Shown in pieces: positions 9,586 through 18,719 of a stretch of DNA of 64,000 bases (position 1 is the stretch's first letter; each line of letters opens with the position of its first letter). A program made the translations under genes and the position numbers. The stretch is from Campylobacter concisus (GTDB lineage: Bacteria; Campylobacterota; Campylobacteria; Campylobacterales; Campylobacteraceae): contig NZ_PIRF01000003.1 of the NCBI RefSeq assembly GCF_003049705.1, forward strand, positions 186,001-250,000, read 5' to 3'. The notes beneath the pieces are model-generated. The model did no database searches. It saw only the letters and a list, made by a program, of their open reading frames with translations, and was not told the DNA's origin.

Positions 9586-9616
9586 TTTGTAGATAAAGAT
9601 GGTTTTTATCTACAAA
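9586..9616 (+). terminator. Perfect 12-bp stem-loop terminator
   Basis: TTTGTAGATAAA and its exact complement flank a 7-base loop between the PP-loop gene and the tRNA promoter. There is no long T-run, so it could also be a processing hairpin. Confidence 0.6.
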
Positions 9617-9631
9617 TAAGTTTAAAAATTA

Positions 9632-9637
9632 TATAAT
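9632..9637 (+). promoter_or_regulatory. -10 box of tRNA-Met
   Basis: TATAAT followed by CCG, 18 bases before the mature 5' end of the tRNA. Confidence 0.5.
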
Positions 9638-9655
9638 CCGAAACTTATTTTAAAG

Positions 9656-9733
9656 TGTCACGGTAGCTCAGCTGGTTAGAGCGCTGGTCTCATAAGCCGG
9701 AGGTCGGGAGTTCAAGTCTCCCCCGTGACACCA
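9656..9733 (+). tRNA. tRNA-Met (CAU), island integration site
   Basis: The cloverleaf is complete. The acceptor stem TGTCACG pairs with CGTGACA, the CCA end is encoded, the D-arm (AGCTCAGCTGGTTAGAGC) is normal, the anticodon loop is CTCATAA and the T-arm contains GTTCAAGTC. The CAU anticodon gives elongator Met as the best guess; a lysidine-modified Ile tRNA cannot be excluded. Its 3' part is duplicated at 33064. Confidence 0.93.
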
Positions 9734-9735
9734 TA
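9689..9735 (+). repeat. attL: 47-bp direct repeat covering the tRNA-Met 3' half
   Basis: Starts in the anticodon loop (CTCATAAG) and ends two bases after CCA. It is identical over 47 bp to 33064-33110, and the two copies are in the same orientation. This is the classic footprint of tyrosine-integrase insertion into a tRNA gene. Confidence 0.92.
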
Positions 9736-9952
9736 GATGTCCTGCTTATCGATACTTTAACTGCCCTTTTTGCAGTTTCCCTTTCTTTAAAATTTCCTAA
9801 AAGTATGGTACAGTTTTTATAAAAAGCGGTACATTTTTTCAGGATAGGTTTATTTTACAAGATACTTTCTATAAATTTGCTTTTATTTTTGCTGATAAAT
9901 AAATTTTATCTCAAGATGAGTAGAAATAAATTTATCTCGCTCTTAAATTTTT

Positions 9953-9969
9953 CGGCACAACTTTTGCTT
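9953..9969 (+). promoter_or_regulatory. Sigma-54-like (RpoN) promoter
   Basis: CGGCACAACTTTTGCTT fits the -24/-12 pattern GG-N10-GC (GGCAC ... TTGC) and lies 31 bases upstream of the start at 10001. In Campylobacter RpoN drives middle flagellar genes and several co-expressed secreted proteins. The 9734-9952 stretch before it holds no gene that I can see; it includes two GGTACA direct repeats near 9805 and 9830 of unknown role. Confidence 0.7.
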
Positions 9970-10000
9970 ACTCTTTGAAGCTAAATTCAAGGAGTAAGCT

Positions 10001-11155
10001 ATGAAAGTCTCTTATAACTCCATCTTAACAAAACAGCACTACCAAAAACAGACAAAAAGCAGCGAAGGCTTTGCAAATTTCTTGCCTAACACTCCAAATA
10101 TAAATTCGATCAGCCAAACCACCATTCCCAAGAATGACTTTGTTTCATCTAGCGCTATCGACTCTCTTTATCAGGCCAAATTTACTTCACAAGAGGGTTA
10201 TGGATATAGTGTAGATGCTAAAGGATTTATGGGGGCTGATTTTAACAAGGCTGCAGGCTTACCACAGGACTTTAAAATTCACAAAAGCACACTTGATGCG
10301 ATAGTGCTGCATAATCAAAAACACCCAAATAGTATAAATTTTTCAATGGAAACAAAGAAAGATAATGCGCTATTTGGAGAGGATAGCTTTGCAAATATCG
10401 ATCTAGCAAATACCATAAAGCAATACTATAAAATTTTTGATCAAATTTCAGCTGGAGTTATTAGCAAGGGTAAAGAGTTTTACTCAAATGAAGATCTAGC
10501 AAAGATGCCAAAGGGCTACTTTTCAAAAGATAAAAAAATAGATTATTCTGAATATCTAATGGGTAGGATGTCAAGTGATGAGATAGATGGACTAACCGAT
10601 AGGAGTAATGAGAAGATAACTCATGTATTTAGAACGACTCAAGACGTAGAGAATGCACGCAAGCTAATAAATGATCTAAGCGATATAAATGTAGAAGTCA
10701 ATGGAAATTTTCTTGACTTTTCTCCAGAAGTGATGACAACTGAGCATACTATCCCTTATATGTGGGTTAGTAGTGCTGGATATGACTTTAAGCCTGATAT
10801 GTCTGTATATGACAATGAACAAGGCTATACAAAGGAGCAAATCTTTGTAGCATTTTTAAAAAACGAGCAAGGTCTTGTGCTACAAGGCGGCACAACAAGG
10901 ATAACTGACGAGGCTCTTAGTGTATATAGAGACACACTCATACTTACAAAACAAGATAGAAGCGAGATAGGCATACCAAAGGCTTATTATAATGAGATAC
11001 TATCTGGTAAGAAAGATCTAAAAGATATACTAGCTAGGATTTTAAAGCTTAGAAATTTAGAGCTTAAAAAAGATCAAACGCTTGAGGGACTAGCAAGCAA
11101 GATAATGGACGTTTTAAAAGAATTTGATGAGAGGATGAAGACAAGAGAGCTTTAA
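10001..11155 (+). CDS. Cj0814-like flagellar-dependent secreted protein, paralog A
   Basis: A 384-aa protein with no signal peptide or membrane segment. The core module GYGYSVDAKGFMGADFNKAAG, then LPQDFKIHKSTLD, is shared with the genes at 13107, 15858 and 18720 in this island. Other shared blocks are a 'DLANTIKQYYKIFDQ' helix and PDMSVYDNEQGYTKEQIFVAFL. I believe this is the Campylobacter Cj0814 family, exported by the flagellar type III apparatus, and the sigma-54-like promoter upstream agrees with that, but the assignment is from memory. AAGGAG precedes the ATG. Secretion and function at the host cell are inferred, not shown. Confidence 0.6.
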   Translation: MKVSYNSILTKQHYQKQTKSSEGFANFLPNTPNINSISQTTIPKNDFVSSSAIDSLYQAKFTSQEGYGYSVDAKGFMGADFNKAAGLPQDFKIHKSTLDAIVLHNQKHPNSINFSMETKKDNALFGEDSFANIDLANTIKQYYKIFDQISAGVISKGKEFYSNEDLAKMPKGYFSKDKKIDYSEYLMGRMSSDEIDGLTDRSNEKITHVFRTTQDVENARKLINDLSDINVEVNGNFLDFSPEVMTTEHTIPYMWVSSAGYDFKPDMSVYDNEQGYTKEQIFVAFLKNEQGLVLQGGTTRITDEALSVYRDTLILTKQDRSEIGIPKAYYNEILSGKKDLKDILARILKLRNLELKKDQTLEGLASKIMDVLKEFDERMKTREL

Positions 11156-11207
11156 AAAATATAACATAGAAGGCATTCGCTCTAAGCCATTTTGGCTACC
11201 ATACTAC

Positions 11208-11233
11208 TAAACATTTTTTATATTTGCCGATAT
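11208..11233 (+). promoter_or_regulatory. Sigma-28-like (FliA) promoter
   Basis: TAAA, 14 bases, then GCCGATAT. This is close to the flagellar sigma-28 consensus TAAA-N15-GCCGATAA and lies 27 bases before the start at 11261. It suggests that the downstream operon is co-expressed with late flagellar genes. Confidence 0.6.
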
Positions 11234-11260
11234 AAGATATATATTTTAAAAGGATTTAAA

Positions 11261-13015
11261 ATGAATGTATCACCAAATTTAGAGCCCATAAATATAAATT
11301 TACCCAAAGATATGATCTATTCAAGGGTCCTTCTTGGCGTAGATAGAGTGCAAACTTTAGACAATACAAATTTAAAGTCTGAGCTTAAAGACATAGCTAC
11401 TAAGCTTATCTCAAATAGCACCTACTCTATCATCCAAAATGCTAGCACCAGTGGCGTGAAGTCAGAGTATGCTAAAGCAGACAACGGAACAAACGATGCT
11501 TTTTCTTATGTGGATATACAAAGAAGAAACTGGGACAAAAAAGACTTTGAAAACAAATATCTCTTTGGCGAAGATGCCTCAGCATTAAGAAAAGTGGATC
11601 AAACTAGAACCTATTTCTCATCCATAAATTCAAAAACTCCCATTAAGCCCATTGCGGCAGCAGATACTAAATTTACAAATTTAAATGACTACGCTTATGA
11701 AAAAACGATAAAAACCTCACTGGGTGACGTGGAGGTCTTTTTGGATCTTTATGACGATAATGACAAACTAGGCATAGGCAAGCTAGATGCAAATGGATTT
11801 TTATTTAACTTTGATAGCAACAAGGACGGAGTGATAAATTCTGGTGATAAATACTTTAATAAGCTAAAAGTTAGAGGCTACGATAAAGACGGAAACGAGA
11901 AAATTTTCAAACTAAGCGAAGTTTTAAGCGAGATAAACCTTAACGACTTTATCAAAAAAGATATTAGAAATTTAAGCCATGAGGCTATGGACTTTGCTAG
12001 CAAAAATACGGTTGATTACAGAGTTAGTTTAAATAACTCAAACCCTTATACTCTATTTTCAGCCGAGTATCGCTACCAAAAGATAGACAAAGAAGAGACT
12101 AATAAATTTTTCAAAGACCATGCAGACAAAGACGGCTGGGTAGATCTTAGGGATAATAAGATATTTAACGAAGAGAGTGGCTTAAACAACTTTGCCTATG
12201 AGAAGGTTGGCTTTGACGGCAAGAAAAAGCTTAGCGAGTTTAACCCTATCATAAAACCTTCTGGATCTAAACAAGATGAGAGCTTTTCATACGCAGGCTA
12301 TCAAAAAGATAGCTTTATGAAATTTTATAACGACTACCAAAAAGAGTCTAGCGCTCACAGCAAAGATGTAGAGTGGATAAGCAAAAATTTAAAAGAAAAT
12401 GATGTAGAAGACGCAGATGATCTCATCTCAAAGCTAAAAGCCACAAAGTCATCTTATATGATCGCTATGGAGAGTGAGTTTGAAAAAGCGACTGCGCTTG
12501 AGTTTAGCCTAGAAAATTTAGAAAGAGTAAAGCATGCTTTTGAAAGTGATACTAGCAAGGCAGCAGCTGCTCTAAAGGACACAGACAGCGTAATAGCCAT
12601 GAAGCTAAACAAAAATGGCACTATCACGCTTAAATTTGATAGTGGAAGAGAGCTAGAGGTAAAAGAAATTTATAGCGACACTGGCAAGCTAATCAGCAAA
12701 GACGACAAAGATAGCAAAAGAGCAAGTATAAATTTAGATGCTAAGAGCATGAATGATGTAGAGCTAAATAGACTTGACTTTAAAGATATAGGCATAAAGA
12801 AAGACGAGAAGATATCTAGCCTAAAAGAGCTTGGAGCAAAGCTAGTTAAAAACCTCTCTGATAAATTTACAAGCAAATTCCTAATCAGACTTGAAAACGG
12901 CAAAAGTATCACCACCAAAGAAATTTACAACATCACCTACCTTGAAAATGACCTAAAATTTAAAGAGCTATCTAGCAAAGATAGGCTTTATAAAAAGGTA
13001 GATACGAGAGTTTAG
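11261..13015 (+). CDS. Large EF-hand-containing protein, probable flagellar co-regulated secreted protein
   Basis: A 584-aa soluble, lysine- and aspartate-rich protein without signal peptide or membrane segment. Around residues 180-200 there is an EF-hand-like calcium loop (DSNKDGVINSGD), followed by a related DKDGNEK stretch, and a further HADKDGWVDLRD loop near residue 285. Start 11261 (MNVSPN) is preceded by AAAAGGA and the sigma-28-like promoter; a longer frame from 11192 would cover that promoter. It resembles hypothetical Campylobacter proteins next to Cj0814-type genes. Export through the flagellum and calcium binding are inferences. Confidence 0.55.
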   Translation: MNVSPNLEPININLPKDMIYSRVLLGVDRVQTLDNTNLKSELKDIATKLISNSTYSIIQNASTSGVKSEYAKADNGTNDAFSYVDIQRRNWDKKDFENKYLFGEDASALRKVDQTRTYFSSINSKTPIKPIAAADTKFTNLNDYAYEKTIKTSLGDVEVFLDLYDDNDKLGIGKLDANGFLFNFDSNKDGVINSGDKYFNKLKVRGYDKDGNEKIFKLSEVLSEINLNDFIKKDIRNLSHEAMDFASKNTVDYRVSLNNSNPYTLFSAEYRYQKIDKEETNKFFKDHADKDGWVDLRDNKIFNEESGLNNFAYEKVGFDGKKKLSEFNPIIKPSGSKQDESFSYAGYQKDSFMKFYNDYQKESSAHSKDVEWISKNLKENDVEDADDLISKLKATKSSYMIAMESEFEKATALEFSLENLERVKHAFESDTSKAAAALKDTDSVIAMKLNKNGTITLKFDSGRELEVKEIYSDTGKLISKDDKDSKRASINLDAKSMNDVELNRLDFKDIGIKKDEKISSLKELGAKLVKNLSDKFTSKFLIRLENGKSITTKEIYNITYLENDLKFKELSSKDRLYKKVDTRV

Positions 13016-13025
13016 GAGTAAATTT

Positions 13026-13106
13026 ATGCAGACCAAAAACCCTTGGCAAAATAAAACTTTTTACAAAAAAGACGATATCTTTGGTATGAAGCTAAAAGGA
13101 TACTAG
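13026..13106 (+). CDS. Small ORF (26 aa) preceding paralog C
   Basis: ATG at 13026 with GGAG seven bases upstream, ending in TAG directly before the ATG of 13107. It is rich in Lys/Phe/Tyr (MQTKNPWQNK...). Its end contains the AAAGGA ribosome site of the next gene, so it may act as a coupling leader or be a remnant of a longer gene. No family recognised. Confidence 0.3.
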   Translation: MQTKNPWQNKTFYKKDDIFGMKLKGY

Positions 13107-14240
13107 ATGATAAACGCACTTGGTAGCTACCCCTTAAATTTAGAGCAGAATATAAAGGTATCAACCAAAGTTGCCACCAAACAAACAAGCTCAGAGGTTT
13201 TAGGCTACAAGGTAGATAAGGATGGCTACTTTACAGATGAGTTTAATAAGCAAGCTGGTATCCCAAGTGATTATAAAATTCACTCAAGCACGTTGGAGTC
13301 TTTAGTCAGATCAAACGACATAATGGACCCAGACATCAAGAATTTTAAAAGTATCGATATAGCTAAAACAGTTGGCAACGCTTATAGGTTGCTAGCTCAA
13401 GTAGTTGGCGAAGATACACTAAGCTCAAAAGAAAGCTTCAGCGCAGATGATATAAGAAATTTCCCTCAAGGCTTTTCTTATGATCGACAAAGCCTGCAAG
13501 TAGATAAAAGATACGCTAGTGCTAGTGAGTATTCTGCGGTAGAAGATAGCTTTGTGCATACGCCAACAAAGACCATAAGCACGCTTTTTTACAATGGCTC
13601 TTTGTCTATTGCGGCAGACAAGCAGATACATCCAAAAAATGTAACATACATCTTTAACAACGCAAATGGTGGCAAAGAAAATACGGTCATTGGTATATTT
13701 ATGGATCCACACGGAGAGAAATACACTAACAAAGATGGATCTATAACCAAAGGCGGTCTCATAGCTGGTGTGCTAAATCACAACCTAGACATATACGAGG
13801 GCGAAACCACTGCGATAGGAAAATATGGCGGCTATGATAAAAACATCAACACAAAGGAATTTCAAAGGTCATTTAACGCCTTTAACGCTATGTGGCAAAT
13901 GGCTTATGGGGTAAATTTCTCAAAAGCAGATGATGGTGCTGTCTCTATGCTGCCTGATTATATGCAAGATTATGTAAGACACAGACAAAGCCTTGATAAA
14001 TTTAGCGACCAAGAAGACGAACTATCATTTAAAAAGATGATGGAGCATAATCTAAAAATGCTAAAGCTACTCTTTGGCGAGATAGATAAAGATGGTAAGA
14101 AGAGTAAAGACTTTATGGATAGCTTTTTGAAATTTAGTATGTCACCTTTAAATTTAATAAAAGAGCTAAATGAAAACCCAGCTGGAAAATATCTAGTAGA
14201 TATGCTCGGCATAAAAAGAGACGTTGATATAAAGGCGTAA
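13107..14240 (+). CDS. Cj0814-like secreted protein, paralog C1
   Basis: A 377-aa soluble protein, near-duplicate of 15858-17024: the first ~65 and last ~75 residues are almost identical while the middle has diverged. Shared core: GYKVDKDGYFTDEFNKQAG, then IPSDYKIHSSTLESLV. A middle block reads FMDPHGEKYTNKDGSITKGGL, with Asp/Asn-rich loops that could bind metal. The C-terminus ends GKYLVDMLGIKRDVDIKA. It overlaps no neighbour but starts directly after the small ORF stop and is followed 26 bases later by 14267, so it is part of the same operon. Export by the flagellar apparatus is inferred from family resemblance. Confidence 0.6.
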   Translation: MINALGSYPLNLEQNIKVSTKVATKQTSSEVLGYKVDKDGYFTDEFNKQAGIPSDYKIHSSTLESLVRSNDIMDPDIKNFKSIDIAKTVGNAYRLLAQVVGEDTLSSKESFSADDIRNFPQGFSYDRQSLQVDKRYASASEYSAVEDSFVHTPTKTISTLFYNGSLSIAADKQIHPKNVTYIFNNANGGKENTVIGIFMDPHGEKYTNKDGSITKGGLIAGVLNHNLDIYEGETTAIGKYGGYDKNINTKEFQRSFNAFNAMWQMAYGVNFSKADDGAVSMLPDYMQDYVRHRQSLDKFSDQEDELSFKKMMEHNLKMLKLLFGEIDKDGKKSKDFMDSFLKFSMSPLNLIKELNENPAGKYLVDMLGIKRDVDIKA

Positions 14241-14266
14241 ATTTAAAAGAAACTAAGGATAGTAAA

Positions 14267-15037
14267 ATGCAAATTTCTAATAATCTTTCAACCCCTAACT
14301 ATCTCTCAAGAGAGAACATAGCAAGAGAGATGGGCTTTAAATTTAATGATATAAACGAGATACTTAGTAACGATATGGGTCATGGCATGACATTTCCTAA
14401 GTATATGAGCCTAGACGATAAAGCTAAAGCAAGGGAATACGACAGATATGATCACTCACTTACTGGCTTCGTAAAAGGTGAAGGAGAGGCGAGAGTAAGC
14501 ATACTTGGCAAGCTAATGGGCTATGACGACGCTTTTTCAAAAGATAAGATAGATGAGCTAAAGAAATTTATAGATGATAGCGGTGCTTTGGGGCTTGAGA
14601 GAGCTTTTGGTGACTCAGAGACTTTATCTGTTAACGAATTTATAAAAAGATATACCAGAAAGCATGGTTTCTCTGACTTTACCTTTGGCGGAACAAAAAC
14701 AGCCGAGTTACTTGATAGCGATATGAGCGTTGATGAGTTTAAAGCCAATTGGACTAAATTTGCACTAAATGAGCGCTTTGGTTTAGAGCTTGACGAGGAG
14801 CTAGCAAAAGAGACTATAAATTCTATCAACGATCTTGAAGCACAAAACGAAGAAGATAAGAAAGAGAAGAAATTTACACCTATACAAGTTACTAAAAAAT
14901 CTCAAACCTATAAGCTTGAAGCTGATGAGAGATTTAAGGAGCTTTATAAATTTATAAAGAGTGAATTTGATAATGGCAAGAGCATGTTTGAAATTTTAGA
15001 AAAAGTGGCAAAGCTTAAAGTGGATAAAACAGCATAA
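14267..15037 (+). CDS. Island-specific protein, paralog D1
   Basis: A 256-aa soluble acidic protein with no family that I recognise. Its last ~55 residues (KFTPIQVTKKSQTYKLEADERF ... FEILEKVAKLKVDKTA) form a C-terminal module also present in the gene at 17899 and, more distantly, in those at 15050 and 17037. The N-terminal half is unique. It is co-transcribed with the Cj0814-like genes. The recurring tail on different N-terminal domains suggests a modular design, such as a shared export or chaperone-binding region (inference). Confidence 0.5.
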   Translation: MQISNNLSTPNYLSRENIAREMGFKFNDINEILSNDMGHGMTFPKYMSLDDKAKAREYDRYDHSLTGFVKGEGEARVSILGKLMGYDDAFSKDKIDELKKFIDDSGALGLERAFGDSETLSVNEFIKRYTRKHGFSDFTFGGTKTAELLDSDMSVDEFKANWTKFALNERFGLELDEELAKETINSINDLEAQNEEDKKEKKFTPIQVTKKSQTYKLEADERFKELYKFIKSEFDNGKSMFEILEKVAKLKVDKTA

Positions 15038-15049
15038 GGGGGAGCTGAA

Positions 15050-15841
15050 ATGTTTATTACTACCTACAATGGATCAATGCAATATAAAGAAATTTTAGAT
15101 GACTACATAGCTCACGGTAATAAAAATTTATCTGCAGAAGATGAGAAAGCTAAAGTTGATGCTTATATGCAAGGACCATTTGGTGCTGGACTAGATAAGA
15201 TAATCGGTATAGAAGAAGGAACGGAAGGCTGGATAACAAAAACCATAGATAAAATAGATAGTATGCTATCAAACAAATACTCTCCAGAAGAGCGAAGAGC
15301 TCTATACGGAAAATACCCAGAAACCATAGAAAAAGCGATAGATTGGGAACTTCAAGGCTATATGGATTTTCTGAGGGATAACTCTATAGACGGCAAACCA
15401 ACAATAGAAGGTAAGATGATAGGTCTTGGCACAAAAGAAGAGGAGGCTGACCTAAGAGCCTTTATGGATAGCATGTCTTCTCTTTATCAAAACTATAACG
15501 ATGAATCTCTTAACCTTTTAAAAAGGACTGATCTAAGCATAGATGAATTTAAAACATTATTTGCCAAAGCAAGAGAAAAAGCTACAAAGGATGTTGAAGA
15601 ACAAAGAAAGCAGATAATCAAAGAAGAACAAGAATACAATGCAAATTTCGCTAAAGAGCAAAATGAGAAGAAATTTAAACCTATGCAGGTTAAAAAGAAG
15701 TATGAGACCTATGATATAAACAAGGATCAGAAATTTCTCTATGCAAGAGAGCTTTTAAATTTCAAAGAAAAAAGAGGCATAGACGTCTTAGAGCTTATGC
15801 AAAAGATAGACAAGAAGCAAATTTTAAATAAGATGGCTTAA
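15050..15841 (+). CDS. Island-specific protein, paralog E1
   Basis: A 263-aa soluble protein paired with 17037-17837. The C-terminal ~100 residues of the two are nearly identical (NEKKFKPMQVKKKYETYDI ... QILNKMA), while the N-terminal halves share only blocks such as EGWIT and SIDGKPT. The preceding GGGGGAG gives a clear ribosome site. No enzyme motif is visible. It sits between paralogs D1 and C2 in the same operon. Function unknown. Confidence 0.5.
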   Translation: MFITTYNGSMQYKEILDDYIAHGNKNLSAEDEKAKVDAYMQGPFGAGLDKIIGIEEGTEGWITKTIDKIDSMLSNKYSPEERRALYGKYPETIEKAIDWELQGYMDFLRDNSIDGKPTIEGKMIGLGTKEEEADLRAFMDSMSSLYQNYNDESLNLLKRTDLSIDEFKTLFAKAREKATKDVEEQRKQIIKEEQEYNANFAKEQNEKKFKPMQVKKKYETYDINKDQKFLYARELLNFKEKRGIDVLELMQKIDKKQILNKMA

Positions 15842-15857
15842 ATTTAAAGGATATTAG

Positions 15858-17024
15858 ATGATAAACGCACTTAGTAGCTACCCCTTAAATTTAGAGCAGA
15901 ACATAAAGGTATCAACCAAAGTTGCCACTAAACAAACGAGCTCTGAGGTTTTAGGCTACAAGGTAGATAAGGATGGCTACTTTACAGATGAGTTTAATAA
16001 GCAAGCTGGCATCCCAAGTGACTATAAAATTCACTCAAGCACGCTGGAGTCGTTAGTCAATGTTGCAGAGGGAACTTCATTTTTTAGTCGCACCTTTAAA
16101 AGCATAGATATAGCAAAGACTGCTGGCAATGCTTATAAAATACTCTCACAAGTAGTTGGCGAAGACACGCTAAATTCAAAAGATAGCTTTAGCTTAGATG
16201 AGATAAGAAATTTCCCTCAAGGCTTTGAGTATAATCGCCAAAGTATGCAAGTAACCAAGATACATAACTCCATTCATGACTTTGATGCAGCTGCTTCTAG
16301 CTTTAACTACAAAGAGTCAAACAAGCAGATGATAAGCACGCTCTTTTTCAACCCAAGCTTTAATGGCGGAGATGGCAGGCAACCACTAAAGCCAACAACA
16401 GATATCTTTAACAACAACAATGGCGGCAAGGAGAGCGTGGGAAGTGGTGTTTTTATCGATCCACACGGCGAAAGATACACTAATAAAGATGGCTCTATAA
16501 CCAAAGGCGGACTTTTAGCAGCCGTCATAAATAGCAACCTTGATATTAAAGAAGGTGAAACTACCGTTTTTGGAAAGAAGCAAGGCTTTGATAAGAGCGT
16601 AGATAGTAAAGAATTTAGTAGGGCATTTGAGCTATTTGAGCTTATGGGTGAGATGAAATTTGGAGCAAATTTCAACAAGGCAAGCGACTCTGATCTAGCT
16701 GGCATGCCTGAATATATGCAAGAGTATGTTAAGTATAAAAGAGACCTTGTCTATGTAGATCTAACGACTGGGTTTGTCGGTAAGTATTCAGATGAAGAAG
16801 ACGAACTCTCATTTAAAAAGATGATGGAGCATAATCTAAAAATGCTAAAGCTACTCTTTGGTGAGATAGACAAAGATGGTAAAAAGAGCAAAGACTTTAT
16901 GGATAGCTTTTTGAAATTTAGCATGCCACCTTTAAATTTAGTAAAAGAGCTAAATGAAAACCCAGCTGGAAAATATCTAGTAGATATGCTTGGCATAAAA
17001 AGAGATGTTGATATAAAGGCGTAA
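15858..17024 (+). CDS. Cj0814-like secreted protein, paralog C2
   Basis: A 388-aa near-copy of 13107-14240. The first 65 residues and the last ~75 are almost identical at protein and DNA level; the middle (residues ~70-310) differs strongly and contains an extra insertion near the end of that region (DLTTGFVGKYSDEEDE). It keeps the DPHGERYTNKDGSITKGGL block. The pattern of identical ends and a divergent middle points to duplication followed by diversifying change or recombination. The gene is 16 bases after E1 and 12 before E2. Confidence 0.6.
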   Translation: MINALSSYPLNLEQNIKVSTKVATKQTSSEVLGYKVDKDGYFTDEFNKQAGIPSDYKIHSSTLESLVNVAEGTSFFSRTFKSIDIAKTAGNAYKILSQVVGEDTLNSKDSFSLDEIRNFPQGFEYNRQSMQVTKIHNSIHDFDAAASSFNYKESNKQMISTLFFNPSFNGGDGRQPLKPTTDIFNNNNGGKESVGSGVFIDPHGERYTNKDGSITKGGLLAAVINSNLDIKEGETTVFGKKQGFDKSVDSKEFSRAFELFELMGEMKFGANFNKASDSDLAGMPEYMQEYVKYKRDLVYVDLTTGFVGKYSDEEDELSFKKMMEHNLKMLKLLFGEIDKDGKKSKDFMDSFLKFSMPPLNLVKELNENPAGKYLVDMLGIKRDVDIKA

Positions 17025-17036
17025 GGGGGAGTTAAA

Positions 17037-17837
17037 ATGATAACTAGCATAAACGGACTTAGCAATACACCGATACAAGATAACACTATCCACAAAGAAA
17101 ATGTAGCCAAAGAAGGCAAGCAAGATAAAAGCGTCATCGAAGAAAAATTTGATTACTCAAAGTATATGTTTAGACCCTGGACTGATAATGTAAAAGAATT
17201 TATTGATATAGACCAAAGTAAAGAGGGCTGGATAACAGATACTATAAATCGAATAGATAGTATGCTGTCTGATTACCCCATGAAAGAAAGAAGAGCTTTA
17301 GCATCAAAACCTCCAGAAACTATGGAAGAATTTAGAGTCGGAGAGTTACAAAGCTATATGGATTGGCTACTTACCAACTCTGTTGATGGCAAGCCAACCA
17401 TGTTAGGAAAATTAATAGGTATCGGCACAAAAGAAGAAGAAGATGAACTAGATGCTTTTATGGAAACTATGTCCTCCCTTTATCCAAATAATAATGACGA
17501 GTCGCTTAGTCTTTTAAATAGAACCGATCTAAGCATAGATGAATTTAAGACTTTATTTGCCAAAGCAAGAGAAAAAGCTACAAATGATGTTGCAGAACAA
17601 AGAAAACAGATAATCAAAGAAGAACAAGAATACAATGCAAATTTCGCTAAAGAGCAAAATGAGAAGAAATTTAAACCTATGCAGGTTAAAAAGAAGTATG
17701 AGACCTATGATATAAACAAGGATCAAAAATTTCTTTATACAAGAGAGCTTTTAAATTTTAAAGAAAAAAGAGGCATAGATGTCTTAGAGCTTATGCAAAA
17801 GATAGATAAGAAGCAAATTTTAAATAAGATGGCTTGA
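17037..17837 (+). CDS. Island-specific protein, paralog E2
   Basis: A 266-aa duplicate of the gene at 15050. Conserved ends include the shared tail KKFKPMQVKKKYETYDI; the first ~60 residues are different. It is the last gene of the rightward operon, so the operon repeats C-E units (C1-D1-E1-C2-E2). No recognised function. Confidence 0.5.
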   Translation: MITSINGLSNTPIQDNTIHKENVAKEGKQDKSVIEEKFDYSKYMFRPWTDNVKEFIDIDQSKEGWITDTINRIDSMLSDYPMKERRALASKPPETMEEFRVGELQSYMDWLLTNSVDGKPTMLGKLIGIGTKEEEDELDAFMETMSSLYPNNNDESLSLLNRTDLSIDEFKTLFAKAREKATNDVAEQRKQIIKEEQEYNANFAKEQNEKKFKPMQVKKKYETYDINKDQKFLYTRELLNFKEKRGIDVLELMQKIDKKQILNKMA

Positions 17838-17898
17838 TAAATAAAAAATAGCTATCTTATTTATTGTATAAAGTAGTGATTGCTTTAAATTTGACCCT

Positions 17899-18474
17899 CT
17901 ATATGGTTTTATCCACTTTTTTATTTGCGACTTTTTCTAAAATTTCGAATATACTTTCGCCATTATCAAATTCAGTTTTTATAAATTTGTAAAATTCTTT
18001 AAATTTTTCATCGGCTTGCATATCATAAGTTTTAAATTTCTTAGTTACTTGCATAGGCTTAAAGGTTTCTTGTTTTTGCGTGTCAGTTTGATTGTCTTGT
18101 TCTTCATGATCGCTTTTTTGATCTATTAGTCCATAATCACCAATCTCTTGTGGCATACTCCTATTTATAACCTTAGAATATTTCTCAATAAATTCATCTA
18201 CACTTATATTAGACGATTCAAGGAGCTCGCGACCCTCATTACTAAAAGACACACCAAATCTTTCTAAAGTTTGACGTATCTTTTGTCCTTCTAGATCATC
18301 ATCTGACTTTTTGCCCCAAATGGTTTGTTTGTCATCATTGTTTGATTTAAAAGCTCCAGTAAAGTTTGTGCCATTGCCCATCACTTTCTTATAATTAACT
18401 CTACTCGCAAATTCTTCTCCTTCAAATAGTGAGTTGTTATTTAGATTTGGCGAATAGGCTATATTATTAAGCAT
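17899..18474 (-). CDS. Island-specific protein, paralog D2
   Basis: A 191-aa soluble protein whose last 55 residues (FKPMQVTKKFKTYDMQADEKF ... KKVDKTI) closely match the gene at 14267, now on the opposite strand. It converges with 17037-17837. The 18475-18719 stretch upstream contains a short frame ending EILEYLNKARP, possibly a remnant of another member, and no promoter that I can define confidently. Function unknown. Confidence 0.5.
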   Translation of the reverse strand: MLNNIAYSPNLNNNSLFEGEEFASRVNYKKVMGNGTNFTGAFKSNNDDKQTIWGKKSDDDLEGQKIRQTLERFGVSFSNEGRELLESSNISVDEFIEKYSKVINRSMPQEIGDYGLIDQKSDHEEQDNQTDTQKQETFKPMQVTKKFKTYDMQADEKFKEFYKFIKTEFDNGESIFEILEKVANKKVDKTI

Positions 18475-18719
18475 TGTTAAGGTCTCGCTTTGTTTAGATA
18501 TTCCAGTATCTCTTTCATAGGTTTTAATTCTTTTTTATGGTATTAATTTGCATTAGAGCATCTTGCTACCACCTATCCAGCAATGCTGTTTTATACACTA
18601 ACACATATTCAGCTAAAGAATATAAATTCAACCTACTTAGGTTTAATGCTTTTATGGGCTAGAATATAATCAATAACTAAATCGACCTTTCAACAATTTA
18701 GTTTATATATGACTTATCC

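Noticed and set aside
16307-17137. Two ~130-codon frames opposite paralogs C2 and E2
   Set aside because: Serine/leucine-rich antisense frames with no start signal; the same kind of frame recurs opposite the paralog C1.
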